DNA of 59,011 nucleotides from Olsenella_L kribbiana (GCF_036408795.1 NZ_JAZGJP010000012.1:1-59011), one strand, 5' to 3'; positions 11,808 to 20,779 are shown, counted from the stretch's first letter. Numbers and translations are program-made. Notes: generated from the sequence alone by a model not told the origin.

Positions 11808-12717
11808 TATCGGCTATTCGCTGCGTGAGGCCATGCACCACTTCAAGCGCAACTTCGGCACCACGTTCGGCGCTATCGTCACGATCTTCCTGTCGCTGTT
11901 CATCATCGGCACGTTCGTGTTCCTGTCTGCCCTTGTCGACAACATGGTCGGCAACGTCGAGGACAAGGTCACGATCCAGGCCTACCTCGCAGATGACGCA
12001 TCCCAGGACGCCATCGATGCCCTCCAGACGAAGATCGAGGGCTGGGACAACGTCGAGTCTGTCACCTACAAGAGCAAGGACGAGGCTCTCGAGGAATACA
12101 AAGCCACGATGTCGAACAAGAACGCCGAGGACGCTGTTGCGGCACTCGACGGCACGAACCCGGTTCCTGCATCGCTTGTGATCAAGCTCAACGATCCGCA
12201 GGAGGTCGAGAACGTCGCGAACAAGCTCATCGACGATTCCGACTTCGCCTCTGTCGCTGACGATTCCGATCCGGCCAACTCGGTCCAGTATGGACGCGAG
12301 ACGGTCGAGCGCCTGTTCACGGTCACGTCCTACATCCGCATCATCGCAATCGTGCTTGTCGTGCTGCTGACGTTTGTCGCCTTCGTCTTCATCAACAACA
12401 CGATCCGCCTCTCCATCTCGGCACGCCGCCGCGAGATCGGCATCGAGCGCCTCGTCGGCGCCTCGAACGGCTTCATCCGTGGGCCCTTCGTCGCCGAGGG
12501 CGCCATCGAGGCACTCATCGGCGCCCTGCTCGCAATCTGTGCGCTCCAGGCCGTCATCACGAACGTCTTGCCGCGTCTCCAGGAGCAGGTGGCGTTCCTC
12601 TCGTTCAACCTGCAGCCTGCCGTCATTGCGCAGACCTATGGCCTGCTCATCATCGTCGGCGTGGCAATCGGCCTCTTCGGCTCCGCTATCGCAATGAGGC
12701 GCTACCTGAACGTCTAG
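11785..12717 (+). CDS. ftsX: Cell division protein FtsX
   Basis: This is the permease-like partner of FtsE, 310 residues. One transmembrane segment lies at about 28-50, a large extracellular domain at about 52-165, and three more segments follow (about 180-205, 225-255, 275-300). The order and length fit the family, in which the outer loop recruits cell-wall hydrolases. The ATG at 11785 lies within the end of ftsE and is preceded by GAGAGGAGG. A strong hairpin follows. Confidence 0.94.
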   Translation: MATMAPSNIGYSLREAMHHFKRNFGTTFGAIVTIFLSLFIIGTFVFLSALVDNMVGNVEDKVTIQAYLADDASQDAIDALQTKIEGWDNVESVTYKSKDEALEEYKATMSNKNAEDAVAALDGTNPVPASLVIKLNDPQEVENVANKLIDDSDFASVADDSDPANSVQYGRETVERLFTVTSYIRIIAIVLVVLLTFVAFVFINNTIRLSISARRREIGIERLVGASNGFIRGPFVAEGAIEALIGALLAICALQAVITNVLPRLQEQVAFLSFNLQPAVIAQTYGLLIIVGVAIGLFGSAIAMRRYLNV

Positions 12718-12748
12718 CGCCAGGCGCAAAGCATTTTGTTGGTCTAGT

Positions 12749-12782
12749 ATGGGGGTGGCACGCATGAGCGTGCTGCCCCCAT
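12749..12782 (+). terminator. Strong hairpin between ftsX and rnr
   Basis: A 15-bp stem with two G-U pairs (12749-12763 with 12768-12782) closes the loop ATGA. It is followed by GCTCTTGTCTC rather than a pure T run. A TAGTAT just upstream could also be a -10 box, in which case the hairpin would sit at the 5' end of the rnr transcript. Confidence 0.65.
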
Positions 12783-12804
12783 GCTCTTGTCTCGAGGAGG
12801 ACTC

Positions 12805-14856
12805 ATGTCGCACGCAAAGCGCAGGCCGAAGAAAGGCAGGAGATACGGACGCGACAGGGGGCACAAGCCCCAGCCCACAGCGACAGGCACCCTGCATATC
12901 CATGAAGGGGGAAGGGCCCGCGTCGTCTGCCAGGAAGGGACATTCCGTGTCGCCCATGGAGGCCTCCATGAGGCGATGAACGGCGACAAGGTGGCCGTCT
13001 CGCTCGTGCCGGCAAAGGGTGGCGAGCGCCAGGCCATTGTGAGGAGCGTGCTCGAGCGCGGGACGAAGACGCTCCTTGCGCGCTATGAGGAGGCGGGGCC
13101 GCTCCGTGCCCTCGTGCCGCTCGACATCCGCGTGAGCCATGACTTCTTCATGGTCCCTGAGGACCGCTCGGACCGAAAGCTCGGCGTGCATGACGGGGAC
13201 ATCGTGCGTGTGCGCATCCTCGAATATCCGTCTCGTGGCGTCTCCGGCACGGCGACAATCGAACGCAGGATAGGCTCTCCCGCAGGCCTCGATATGGGCA
13301 TGGAGTCGGTCCTTGCCTCCTTTGACCTGCCGGACGAGTTCCCCGCTCCGGTGCTCAAGGAAGCGGAGGGCCTCGTGCCGGGCGTTGCAGAGGCGCTTGC
13401 ACAGGACAGATACCGCAAGGATCTGAGGGATATCCCGCTTGTCACGATCGATCCTGCCGATGCAAAGGACTTCGATGATGCGGTCTTCGGCAGAAGGACA
13501 GGGCAGGGCTTCGAGCTCCTCGTCGCAATCGCCGACGTCACGCACTATGTGCGTCCGGACTCTTCCCTCGACAACGAGGCGCAGCAGCGCACCTGCTCGG
13601 TCTATCTGGCGGACCGCGTGATCCCGATGCTTCCTGAGGCCATCTCGAACGGCGTCTGCTCGCTTGTGCCCCACGAGGACCGGCTTGCGATGGCTGTGAA
13701 GATGGAGCTCACGAGCAAGGGCGAGGTCGTCTCGGCCACGCCCATGAAGGCTGCCATCAGAAGCTGTGCACGCTTCTCCTACGACGAGGTCGAGTGCTTC
13801 TTGGAGACGGGAGAGGAGCTTTCCTGCGAGGCCATCTCGCGCGAGGCGGTGAAGGAGAGCCTGACCGCGCTCGACGAGGTGGCGCGTCTCCGCATCAAGA
13901 TTCGCGAGAAGAGGGGCGCGCTCGATTTCCCGTCGCGCGAGGCGAAGGTGGCACTCGACAAGGACGGCACGCCGACCGGTGTCCTGATCCGCGAGAAGAC
14001 GCGGGCGACCTCGCTTGTCGAGGAAGCGATGCTTCTTGCAAATGAGTCGGTCGCCAAGATTCTCTCCGACCGCGAGGCACCCTGCGCCTACCGTGTGCAT
14101 GAGGCACCCTCCGAGGAGAATCTCGAGGCGCTTGTCCCCATATTCAAGGAGCTCGACCTCTTCGGGAGCTCAGACGAGACGCTTGCCTTCGAGACCGGCA
14201 ATCCCCATGCGATGCAGGCTGTGCTGGCACGCTCGGAAAAGACGCCTTCTGCCTACCTCGTCTCGACGATGCTCCTCCGTGCGCAGAAGCGAGCCATCTA
14301 TCTCGACCACAACGAGGGGCACTTCGCGCTCGGGACGGCGGCCTACTGCCACTTCACCTCGCCGATCCGCCGCTATCCGGATGACACCGTACACAGGGCG
14401 CTCAAGGCCTATCTCGAGGGGAAGCTCCCGAAGCTCGCCGAAGGGGCGCATGCGCTGCCCCAGCTCTGCCGCGACTGCTCCGACAAGGAGCGCGTAGCCG
14501 ATGCTGCGGCGCATGCCTCGCAGGACGTGAAGATGGCAGAGCTCTTCGAGGGCCATGTCGGCGAAGCGTTCTCGGGCATCGTCGACGGCGTCGAGCGCTT
14601 CGGCATCTTCGTCGTGCTCGACGACACGATGGCAGAAGGGCTTGTGCCGATACGGTCTCTCGGCGACGAGTATTTCGACTACGACGAGACGCGCATGACG
14701 CTCACGGGCGAGCAGTCAGGAAAGAGATACCGTCTGGGCCAGCGGGTTGCGGTCACCGTGCATGATGTGGACACGATGCGGGGACGCATCGGCTTTGCGC
14801 TTGTGGCGAACCAGGCACCTGCATCAAGAAGGGCCGAGACGGGTAGGAACGCATAG
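12805..14856 (+). CDS. rnr: Ribonuclease R family 3'-5' exoribonuclease
   Basis: This RNB-family enzyme degrades structured RNA processively from the 3' end; in other bacteria RNase R works with tmRNA-SmpB in removing faulty mRNA. The protein has 683 residues. N-terminal cold-shock-like domains are followed by the RNB catalytic core with the metal-binding DPADAKDFDDAV near residue 217 and the HFTSPIRRYPD stretch near 516, then a C-terminal S1 domain (GIVDGVERFGIFV). The ATG at 12805 follows GAGGAGG; an upstream in-frame ATG at 12781 sits in the hairpin and lacks a ribosome site. The N-terminus is basic. Confidence 0.93.
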   Translation: MSHAKRRPKKGRRYGRDRGHKPQPTATGTLHIHEGGRARVVCQEGTFRVAHGGLHEAMNGDKVAVSLVPAKGGERQAIVRSVLERGTKTLLARYEEAGPLRALVPLDIRVSHDFFMVPEDRSDRKLGVHDGDIVRVRILEYPSRGVSGTATIERRIGSPAGLDMGMESVLASFDLPDEFPAPVLKEAEGLVPGVAEALAQDRYRKDLRDIPLVTIDPADAKDFDDAVFGRRTGQGFELLVAIADVTHYVRPDSSLDNEAQQRTCSVYLADRVIPMLPEAISNGVCSLVPHEDRLAMAVKMELTSKGEVVSATPMKAAIRSCARFSYDEVECFLETGEELSCEAISREAVKESLTALDEVARLRIKIREKRGALDFPSREAKVALDKDGTPTGVLIREKTRATSLVEEAMLLANESVAKILSDREAPCAYRVHEAPSEENLEALVPIFKELDLFGSSDETLAFETGNPHAMQAVLARSEKTPSAYLVSTMLLRAQKRAIYLDHNEGHFALGTAAYCHFTSPIRRYPDDTVHRALKAYLEGKLPKLAEGAHALPQLCRDCSDKERVADAAAHASQDVKMAELFEGHVGEAFSGIVDGVERFGIFVVLDDTMAEGLVPIRSLGDEYFDYDETRMTLTGEQSGKRYRLGQRVAVTVHDVDTMRGRIGFALVANQAPASRRAETGRNA

Positions 14857-14907
14857 ATAGAGAACAGACGGCAGAAGCAGGGCTTCTGCACGCATGACAG
14901 GAACGAT

Positions 14908-15768
14908 ATGGGAACTAGCAATCTTCAGGATGAGCTCGTCGCGGCAGAATCGCTCATGGTCGACGGGCAGGATGAGGCAGCAAAGAAGCGTCTGGCGGCA
15001 CTTGCCGAGGACGCCGAGGAATACGTCGATGCGAACTGCCAGACGACAGAGGATATGCAGTGGTTCGCCTTTCCGACGCTCTTCGAGCGCCTGGCCTACC
15101 GCCGTGTCGAGAAGGATCCGCGCACGCTCGAGGATGTGGGAGAGCCGCTCTCGAGGCTCTATTCCGACCTTGCGCTTGCCTGCGTGAGGATGGGGGATGC
15201 CCAGGAAGCCATCGAGGCGCTGAAGCAGTGCATACGCTGGAATCCCATGGACTGCGGAGCAAGGCTCGACCTCGCCGAGCTCTTCCGTGCCCAGGGCGAC
15301 AGCCAGGAATATCTGGCACTCACGTATTCCGTCTTCGAGCGCGCAAGCGATGCCCGCCATCTCGCGCGTGCGTTTGCAAACTTCTCCGAGTACTTCGGAG
15401 CGATCGGCAAGCCCCGGACGCAGGCAGCGTCCCTGCGCGCTGCGCGCCGCCTCGATATGGGAGACGACGGGAAGCTCACGCAGATGCTCGCCGACGCTAA
15501 GGGTACGGACCACGATCCGGATGAGGTAGACGATTCGGAATGCAGCGAGCTTCTGGGCAAGGAAGGGCTGCCTGACGGCGCAAATGCCGACATCGCGGTC
15601 TGCCTTCTCTTCTGTGCCTCCGATGCAGCCGACTTCGGCAACAGGAACCTTGCGACGGAGCTCACGATCCGTGCCCGCGACCTTGTCGGCACCGATGCCT
15701 GCAAGGCCCTCCTCGAGCTCATCCATGCGGATGACGAGAAGGATGAGAAGGACGAGGGGGAGGCGTGA
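14908..15768 (+). CDS. TPR-like repeat protein of unknown role
   Basis: It has 286 residues, is acidic, and has no signal peptide. Helical pairs around residues 85-200 fit tetratricopeptide-like repeats (AYRRVEKDP, then ACVRMGDAQEAIEALKQCIRWNPMD, then LAELFRAQGDSQEYL). It lies between rnr and smpB, ends in the smpB start (TGATG) and is preceded by CAGGAACG. A cytosolic scaffolding role linked to its neighbours is possible but is inference from position only. A small hairpin (GCAGAAGC/GCTTCTGC) lies just before it. Confidence 0.75.
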   Translation: MGTSNLQDELVAAESLMVDGQDEAAKKRLAALAEDAEEYVDANCQTTEDMQWFAFPTLFERLAYRRVEKDPRTLEDVGEPLSRLYSDLALACVRMGDAQEAIEALKQCIRWNPMDCGARLDLAELFRAQGDSQEYLALTYSVFERASDARHLARAFANFSEYFGAIGKPRTQAASLRAARRLDMGDDGKLTQMLADAKGTDHDPDEVDDSECSELLGKEGLPDGANADIAVCLLFCASDAADFGNRNLATELTIRARDLVGTDACKALLELIHADDEKDEKDEGEA

Positions 15769-16244
15769 TGGGCAAGCAGGGAAAGCCGAACATCAAGATC
15801 ATCTCGAGGAACCGCTCTGCCTCCCACAACTACTTCATCGACGAGACGTTCGAGGCAGGCATCGAGCTTGCGGGCTCCGAGGTGAAGAGCCTGCGCGACA
15901 GGCCGGCCCAGCTCACGGACACGTTCGTGCTGATCCGTGGCGGCGAGGTATGGCTCAATGGCATGCATATCCACCCGTACGTGAACGGTGGCGTCTGGAA
16001 CAGGGATCCCGACCGGAGAAGGAAGCTCCTTCTCCACAAGAGGCAGATCTTCTACCTCGACCAGAAGCTCCGCCAGAAGGGCACAGCCATCGTGCCGCTC
16101 CAGATGTATTTCGACGAGCACAACCGCGTAAAGCTCACAATCGCGCTTGCCCGGGGCAAGAAGCTCTACGACAAGCGTGCAGACATGGCAAAACGGGATA
16201 CCGAGCGCGAGATCCAGCGCGCGCTCAAGGCGAGGAGCCGCTAG
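15768..16244 (+). CDS. smpB: SsrA-binding protein SmpB
   Basis: SmpB binds the tRNA-like end of tmRNA and brings it to stalled ribosomes. The 158 residues show the family core: NRSASHNYFIDETFEAGIEL, the SEVKSLR loop, and a basic C-terminal tail (AKRDTEREIQRALKARSR) that enters the mRNA channel. The start could be GTG at 15765 or ATG at 15768; the ATG fits the GAGGGGGAGG site better. Its RNA partner ssrA is in the same window, 1.7 kb downstream. Confidence 0.96.
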   Translation: MGKQGKPNIKIISRNRSASHNYFIDETFEAGIELAGSEVKSLRDRPAQLTDTFVLIRGGEVWLNGMHIHPYVNGGVWNRDPDRRRKLLLHKRQIFYLDQKLRQKGTAIVPLQMYFDEHNRVKLTIALARGKKLYDKRADMAKRDTEREIQRALKARSR

Positions 16245-16274
16245 CCTCCAAGCGGCTTCGGAGAGGGGATTTCA

Positions 16275-16787
16275 ATGGATACACGTGCGCTCTTCAAGTT
16301 CACCTCTGGCCTCTATGTGGTCTCGGCGTCCGACGGCACCCGCGAGAGCGGCTGCGTCGTGAACACGGGGCTCCAGCTCACCTCTGAGCCGCTCCAGGTC
16401 ATGGTGGCCGTGAACAAGCAGAACTATACGGAAGGCATCATCGAGGCGGCAGGACACTTTGCGCTCGTGCCGCTCACACGCGAGGCGGACATGCCGTTCA
16501 TCGGACGCTTCGGCTTCAGGACCGGCGCGAACTTCGCGAAGTATGCAGGAGACGATACGTTCCGCACGATGTTCGGCGATCCGTATGTGAAGCAGAATGC
16601 GGCTGCCGTCATTGCCTGCAAAGTCGTCCAGACCATGGATGTGGGCACGCATATGGTGTTTGTCGGCAAGGTCGAGGACGCCGAAGTGCTGAGTGACGCT
16701 CCTCTTCTCGACTACGGCTGGTACCACTCGGAGCTCAAGGGAAAGACGCCTGCCCGCGCCTCTTCCTTTGTCCCCGAAATAGGCTAA
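16275..16787 (+). CDS. Flavin reductase-like FMN-binding protein
   Basis: It has 170 residues with the FMN-binding split-barrel pattern of the flavin reductase family: a start of the type ALFKFTSGLYVVSA, then NTGLQLTSEPLQVMVAVNKQNYT, and later GTHMVFVGKVEDAEVL. Related domains form the N-terminal part of high-molecular-weight rubredoxins, which reduce oxygen or NO partners. Here the rubredoxin-like part is a separate gene 65 bases downstream. The ATG follows GGAGAGGGGA. The physiological electron acceptor cannot be read from sequence. Confidence 0.87.
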   Translation: MDTRALFKFTSGLYVVSASDGTRESGCVVNTGLQLTSEPLQVMVAVNKQNYTEGIIEAAGHFALVPLTREADMPFIGRFGFRTGANFAKYAGDDTFRTMFGDPYVKQNAAAVIACKVVQTMDVGTHMVFVGKVEDAEVLSDAPLLDYGWYHSELKGKTPARASSFVPEIG

Positions 16788-16852
16788 AGTTACATGCCAT
16801 GGAGGGGAAGGGCCCCTTCATGAAGCAGAAACCTTTTAGGAGAGGAAGCACC

Positions 16853-16999
16853 ATGGCCGACGAAGAGAAGAAGACCTACAAGTTCGTGTGCACCGTCTGC
16901 GGCTACGAGGTCGAGGTCGACACCCCCGAGCTCCCCGATGACTATGTATGCCCCGTCTGCGGCGTGGGCCCCGACATGTTCGAGCGCGTCGAGGACTAG
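16853..16999 (+). CDS. Small rubredoxin-like protein
   Basis: This 48-residue protein has two metal-binding knuckles, CTVCGYEV and CPVCGVGPDMF, as in rubredoxins and rubredoxin-like domains of rubrerythrin, where four Cys hold one iron. The ATG at 16853 follows AGGAGAGGAAG; an upstream in-frame ATG has no better site. Its place right after the flavin reductase suggests they act as an electron-transfer pair. A strong terminator follows. Confidence 0.9.
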   Translation: MADEEKKTYKFVCTVCGYEVEVDTPELPDDYVCPVCGVGPDMFERVED

Positions 17000-17036
17000 C
17001 ACCAGACAGAAACGCTGTCTCTTGCGACAGATGTGC

Positions 17037-17076
17037 AGGCGCAATGGCGGCCACGTGCTGCTGTTGCGCCTTTTTT
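17037..17076 (+). terminator. Intrinsic terminator after rubredoxin gene
   Basis: AGGCGCAA (17037-17044) pairs with TTGCGCCT (17064-17071), followed by a run of six T. It ends the transcription unit that includes smpB and the redox pair. Confidence 0.85.
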
Positions 17077-17144
17077 CAGCCCCCGTGCATGAGCGCATAG
17101 AATGAAAGGCCGGTACTGGCTTCGACAAGAGCGGATTTCATCTT

Positions 17145-17837
17145 ATGCAGCGTGCACGGCAGACATCAGAATCCATCGAGCTTGCCGCCCTTCTGGCGCT
17201 TTCGGGCGGCCTTATGGATGCCTACTCCTATCTGGGACGTGGGAAGGTCTTCGCGAACGCGCAGACGGGCAACATGCTGCTGCTCGGCGTGAACATCGCA
17301 GACGGCGACTGGCACCAGGCCGCCCACTACGCATTGCCGGTCCTGGCCTTCGCCTTCGGCATCGCCCTCGCACACACCGTGAAGCATGTGAGCCATGAGC
17401 ACCACCTGCATTGGCGGCAGACGTCGCTTCTCGTCGAGGCGGCCCTTCTTGCGGCTGTCTCCTTTGTGCCCCAGGATTTCGACCTTCTGGCAAACAGCCT
17501 GACGTCTCTTGCCTGCGGCATGCAGGTCCAGGCCTTCCGCAAGCTCCATGGACGGGGATTCGCGACGACGATGTGCATCGGCAATCTCAGGAGCGGCACC
17601 CATAACCTTATGGATTTCATCCACACACGAGAGAGTGAGCACCTGGAGTCGGCCCTTCTCTACTACGGCACGATCCTCACCTTCATCATCGGTGCCATCA
17701 TCGGCTCGCGCCTGCTTTCCGCCTTCGGCCTCCATGCTATCGCCGCGAGCTCCATCCTTCTGACGGCTGCCTTCTGCCTCATGTTCTGGGACCGAGAGCA
17801 CAGGATGGAAGAGGAGGAAGCTTCCCTGAAGGCATAG
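17145..17837 (+). CDS. DUF1275 (YoaK-type) membrane protein
   Basis: The 230 residues contain about six hydrophobic helices and the DUF1275 hallmarks: ALSGGLMDAYSYLG near the start, FANAQTGNMLLLG, and the later GMQVQAFRKL and CIGNLRSGT stretches. It is a membrane protein of unknown substrate. It stands alone between the rubredoxin terminator and the ssrA promoter. Confidence 0.88.
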   Translation: MQRARQTSESIELAALLALSGGLMDAYSYLGRGKVFANAQTGNMLLLGVNIADGDWHQAAHYALPVLAFAFGIALAHTVKHVSHEHHLHWRQTSLLVEAALLAAVSFVPQDFDLLANSLTSLACGMQVQAFRKLHGRGFATTMCIGNLRSGTHNLMDFIHTRESEHLESALLYYGTILTFIIGAIIGSRLLSAFGLHAIAASSILLTAAFCLMFWDREHRMEEEEASLKA

Positions 17838-17842
17838 CGCCT

Positions 17843-17872
17843 CTGTCAGAAATGCTCCCAGGTGGGTATACT
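17843..17872 (+). promoter_or_regulatory. Likely ssrA promoter
   Basis: CTGTCA (17843-17848) and TATACT (17867-17872) are 18 bases apart. The mature tmRNA 5' end lies ~58 bases further on, which fits a precursor trimmed by RNase P. Confidence 0.55.
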
Positions 17873-17930
17873 TATGAGGCCGCGCAGGCGGGGCACTTTG
17901 AAAACAGCAGAGCGATCTGCTTATCGAACC

Positions 17931-18298
17931 GGGGGTGACTGGTTTCGACAGGGCAGACCTGAGATGGGCAGCAGGCCGTGGTCTCCTCGCCACGTTAAAC
18001 AGGGGTACCGTCAAATTGAATTGACGACAACTCTTATCAGGGCTCTTACGCCCTCGCTGCTTAACTTTTAGCTAGCAGCCGTCAATCCGCAGCATGCTCC
18101 CGACTGCGGTGCGGCGTCATTTGAGGGAGCTGCACTTCCGGACGTAGCGGGTATGCCGGAAGCCAAGACTGAACCGGCTGGGATGCCGAGCGCAGGCCGG
18201 CGCGTGCAAGGCATCCGAGATTCAAGCACTGGCTGAGCCTGGAGACACCTGTCAGGGGTTTGTTTTGGACCGGAGTTCGATTCTCCGCACCTCCACCA
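17931..18298 (+). ncRNA. ssrA: Transfer-messenger RNA (tmRNA)
   Basis: tmRNA rescues stalled ribosomes and appends a degradation tag. The 5' end GGGGGTGACTGGTTTCGACA and the 3' tRNA-like arm (GGAGTTCGATTCTCC, then CACCTCCACCA) pair as a 7-bp acceptor stem with one G-U. The tag frame ends GCC CTC GCT GCT TAA (stop at 18062-18064), encoding (D)DNSYQGSYALAA; whether the first or second GAC is the resume codon is not certain. The encoded CCA is at 18296-18298. A terminator follows directly. Confidence 0.97.
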
Positions 18299-18306
18299 AA
18301 AGCGAT

Positions 18307-18342
18307 GCGGGCTGCGTGCATGTGCACGTGGCCCGCTTTTTT
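18307..18342 (+). terminator. Terminator of ssrA
   Basis: GCGGGC (18307-18312) pairs with GCCCGC (18331-18336) around an inner TGCGTGCA/TGCACG arm, with six T directly after. Confidence 0.88.
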
Positions 18343-18422
18343 CATGCCGCAGCCGGGCTGCTGCTAGACTGGGGGCCGTCTGCGCTGAGAGCGAAACTGG
18401 TCTTTTGGAAGTGGTCTTTCCC

Positions 18423-19805
18423 ATGCAGGATGTGCCGGCAACAGAGGAAGAGTGGACAGAGCTCGAGGAGCTCGTCTCGTCCACATCGTTTACGCATCCC
18501 CACCATATGCCTTTGAGGTGGCATGACACGATCCACGAGCCGGATGCGATCGCACGCGATGCCTGTCTCGAGGACCGCTGCGCCATCATTGCCCGTGTCG
18601 GGCTCCTGACGCTTTCGGGCGGCACGGGAGGCTGGCGCGTGCGCGAGGCCATGAACCGTGTGGCCCAGACGCTCGGCGTCGTCTGCTCGGCCGACGTGAG
18701 CCTGCTCACGATCGAGTGCACCTGCGTCGATGGGACGGAGCGCGAAACCTTCATCGTCTCGCTGCCGTCTTGCGGCGTGAACACGAAGCGCATCTGGCGC
18801 ATGGAGACGTTCATGAAGGATCTCGAGGCCTGCGGGGCAGACCTCACGGTCAAGGAGTGCCATCGCCTCATGGACCAGATCGAGCATGAGACGAAAGGCG
18901 GCTATACGCCGCTGCAGTCGGCACTTGCATCGGCGCTTGCCTGCTCCGCCTTCGTGTTCCTGCTTGGGGGAGGCGCGCCGGAGATGCTGTGCGCCTTCGT
19001 CGGGGCAGGCGTTGGCCAGTATGTGCGCCGCATCATGGGGGCGCGGCGCATCACGCATTTTGCCTGCGTCGCGGTTGCCGTGTCCTGTGCCTGCGTCAGC
19101 TATCTTCTGGCGCTTATGGCCCTAGGAATCTTCGATTCTGCGGCGCTTTCGCACGAAGCGGGCTACATCGGTGCCATGCTCTTTGTCATCCCCGGCTTTC
19201 CGCTGATCACAAGCGGGCTCGATATCGCGAAGATGGATTTCAAGAGCGGCATCGAGCGCCTGTGCTATGCGCTTACGGTCATCCTTGTCGCGACGCTCTT
19301 CGGCTGGCTTGTTGCAAGCATTGTCCATCTTGCGCCGGATGATTTCGCGCCCCTGGGAATAGCGCCGGCGCCTCTGGCGCTCATGAGGGCAGCCATGAGC
19401 TTCTGCGGCGTCTTCGGCTTCTCGATCATGTTTTCGAGTCCGGTGCCCATGGCAGCCACGGCAGGGGCGATCGGCGCTGTTGCCAATACGCTCAGGCTCG
19501 AGCTCGTCGATCTCGCTGCCGTGCCGCCCGAGGCAGCGGCCTTCCTGGGAGCCCTTGCGGCAGGCCTCATCGCCTCGGCCGTGAGGAAAAAGCTCACGTT
19601 CCCGAGGATCTCGCTTACCGTGCCTTCCATCGTGATCATGGTCCCTGGTCTCTACATGTATCGCGCAATCTTCTATCTTGCGTCCTACAACATCGCCGAC
19701 TCGCTCACGTGGATGGTGAGGGCAGCCCTGATTGTCGTGTTCCTGCCGATAGGCCTGGCTGCTGCCCGCATCCTCACGGACAGGCATTGGCGCTATCTCA
19801 GCTAG
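18423..19805 (+). CDS. ThrE-type threonine/serine exporter family protein
   Basis: A cytosolic N-terminal half (about 150 residues, LLTLSGGTGGWRVREAMNRVAQTLG) is followed by about ten hydrophobic helices ending IVIMVPGLYMYRAIF and LTDRHWR. The two halves of the ThrE family are fused here, as in the Corynebacterium exporter that expels Thr and Ser. The start is uncertain: I took the ATG at 18423, but the ribosome site is weak and in-frame TTG/GTG codons lie just upstream (from 18405). No operon partner is evident. Confidence 0.85.
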   Translation: MQDVPATEEEWTELEELVSSTSFTHPHHMPLRWHDTIHEPDAIARDACLEDRCAIIARVGLLTLSGGTGGWRVREAMNRVAQTLGVVCSADVSLLTIECTCVDGTERETFIVSLPSCGVNTKRIWRMETFMKDLEACGADLTVKECHRLMDQIEHETKGGYTPLQSALASALACSAFVFLLGGGAPEMLCAFVGAGVGQYVRRIMGARRITHFACVAVAVSCACVSYLLALMALGIFDSAALSHEAGYIGAMLFVIPGFPLITSGLDIAKMDFKSGIERLCYALTVILVATLFGWLVASIVHLAPDDFAPLGIAPAPLALMRAAMSFCGVFGFSIMFSSPVPMAATAGAIGAVANTLRLELVDLAAVPPEAAAFLGALAAGLIASAVRKKLTFPRISLTVPSIVIMVPGLYMYRAIFYLASYNIADSLTWMVRAALIVVFLPIGLAAARILTDRHWRYLS

Positions 19806-19861
19806 GGCTCAAGTGCCCAATGATGGGTATAACCATCTCAATGGATAACGGAGGAGGATAT

Positions 19862-20779
19862 ATGGCAGGCGTGGCACTGGTGCTCGAAGGCGGCGGATTC
19901 CGCGACATGTTCACGGCGGGCGTGACGGATGTCCTGATGGAGCATGGCATCTATGGGTTCAGCGCTGTCTGGGGCGTCTCTGCTGGCGCCATGAATGCAG
20001 CGACCTACAAGAGCCGCCAGATCGGCCGTGCGATGCGCATCATGCTTGCCTACCGAGACGATCCTCGCTGCATGTCCTGGTGGTCGTATGTGAAGACCGG
20101 CAATATCGCGGCCGAGGACTTCCTCTACGACAAGGTGCAGAACGAGCTCGATCCCTTCGACAACGAGACGTTCAAGGACAACCCGATGCGCATGTACTGC
20201 GTCGCCTCTGACGCAATCTTCGGCACGCCTGCCTATCTCGAGGTGAAGGAGCTCCCAGAGGATATCGAAGCCATCCGTGCCTCCTCGTCGCTTCCGCTCT
20301 TCTCGCATACCGTGAAGGTCAGAGGCCACGAGATGCTCGACGGCGGCACGACGGACTCGATCCCCTTCGCAGCAGCTCTGGGGGAGAAGGAGCTTCCCTA
20401 CATCGAGGACTTCAAGCCGGCGGAAAAGGTCCTTGTCGTCCTCACGCGCGACCGCGGCTATGTGAAGGGCCTTGGCAACGAAGGCCTTGTCTTGCGCTCC
20501 CACCGCTACGATGACTACCCCTACTTCATAAAGGCGCTCGAGGATCGCCGCTACATGTACAACGGTGAGCGCGAAGACCTGTGGCGCCGCGAGAAGGAGG
20601 GTTCTTGCCTCGTGATCGCACCGCCTGAGCCTGTCGATGTCGGCGTCAACGAGTCGGATGGCGGAAAGCTCCTCGACCTCTATATCGAGGGCAGACAGGA
20701 GGCCATCAGACATCTGGATGAGATCTGCGCATTCGTGCCTGAGAGCACCTGGCAGCCTGCGCATCCCGGCCGCTTCTAG
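19862..20779 (+). CDS. Patatin-like phospholipase family protein
   Basis: The 305-residue protein has a Ser-Asp dyad fold. The nucleophile elbow GVSAG is near residue 38 and the Asp is in LDGGTTDSIPF near residue 160. The oxyanion loop reads GGGFRDMFTAGV, with Asp where relatives usually have the Gly of GGGxRG. Close relatives of the YjjU type are predicted hydrolases of unknown substrate. The ATG at 19862 follows GGAGGAGGA. It is cytosolic, with no signal peptide. Confidence 0.87.
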   Translation: MAGVALVLEGGGFRDMFTAGVTDVLMEHGIYGFSAVWGVSAGAMNAATYKSRQIGRAMRIMLAYRDDPRCMSWWSYVKTGNIAAEDFLYDKVQNELDPFDNETFKDNPMRMYCVASDAIFGTPAYLEVKELPEDIEAIRASSSLPLFSHTVKVRGHEMLDGGTTDSIPFAAALGEKELPYIEDFKPAEKVLVVLTRDRGYVKGLGNEGLVLRSHRYDDYPYFIKALEDRRYMYNGEREDLWRREKEGSCLVIAPPEPVDVGVNESDGGKLLDLYIEGRQEAIRHLDEICAFVPESTWQPAHPGRF

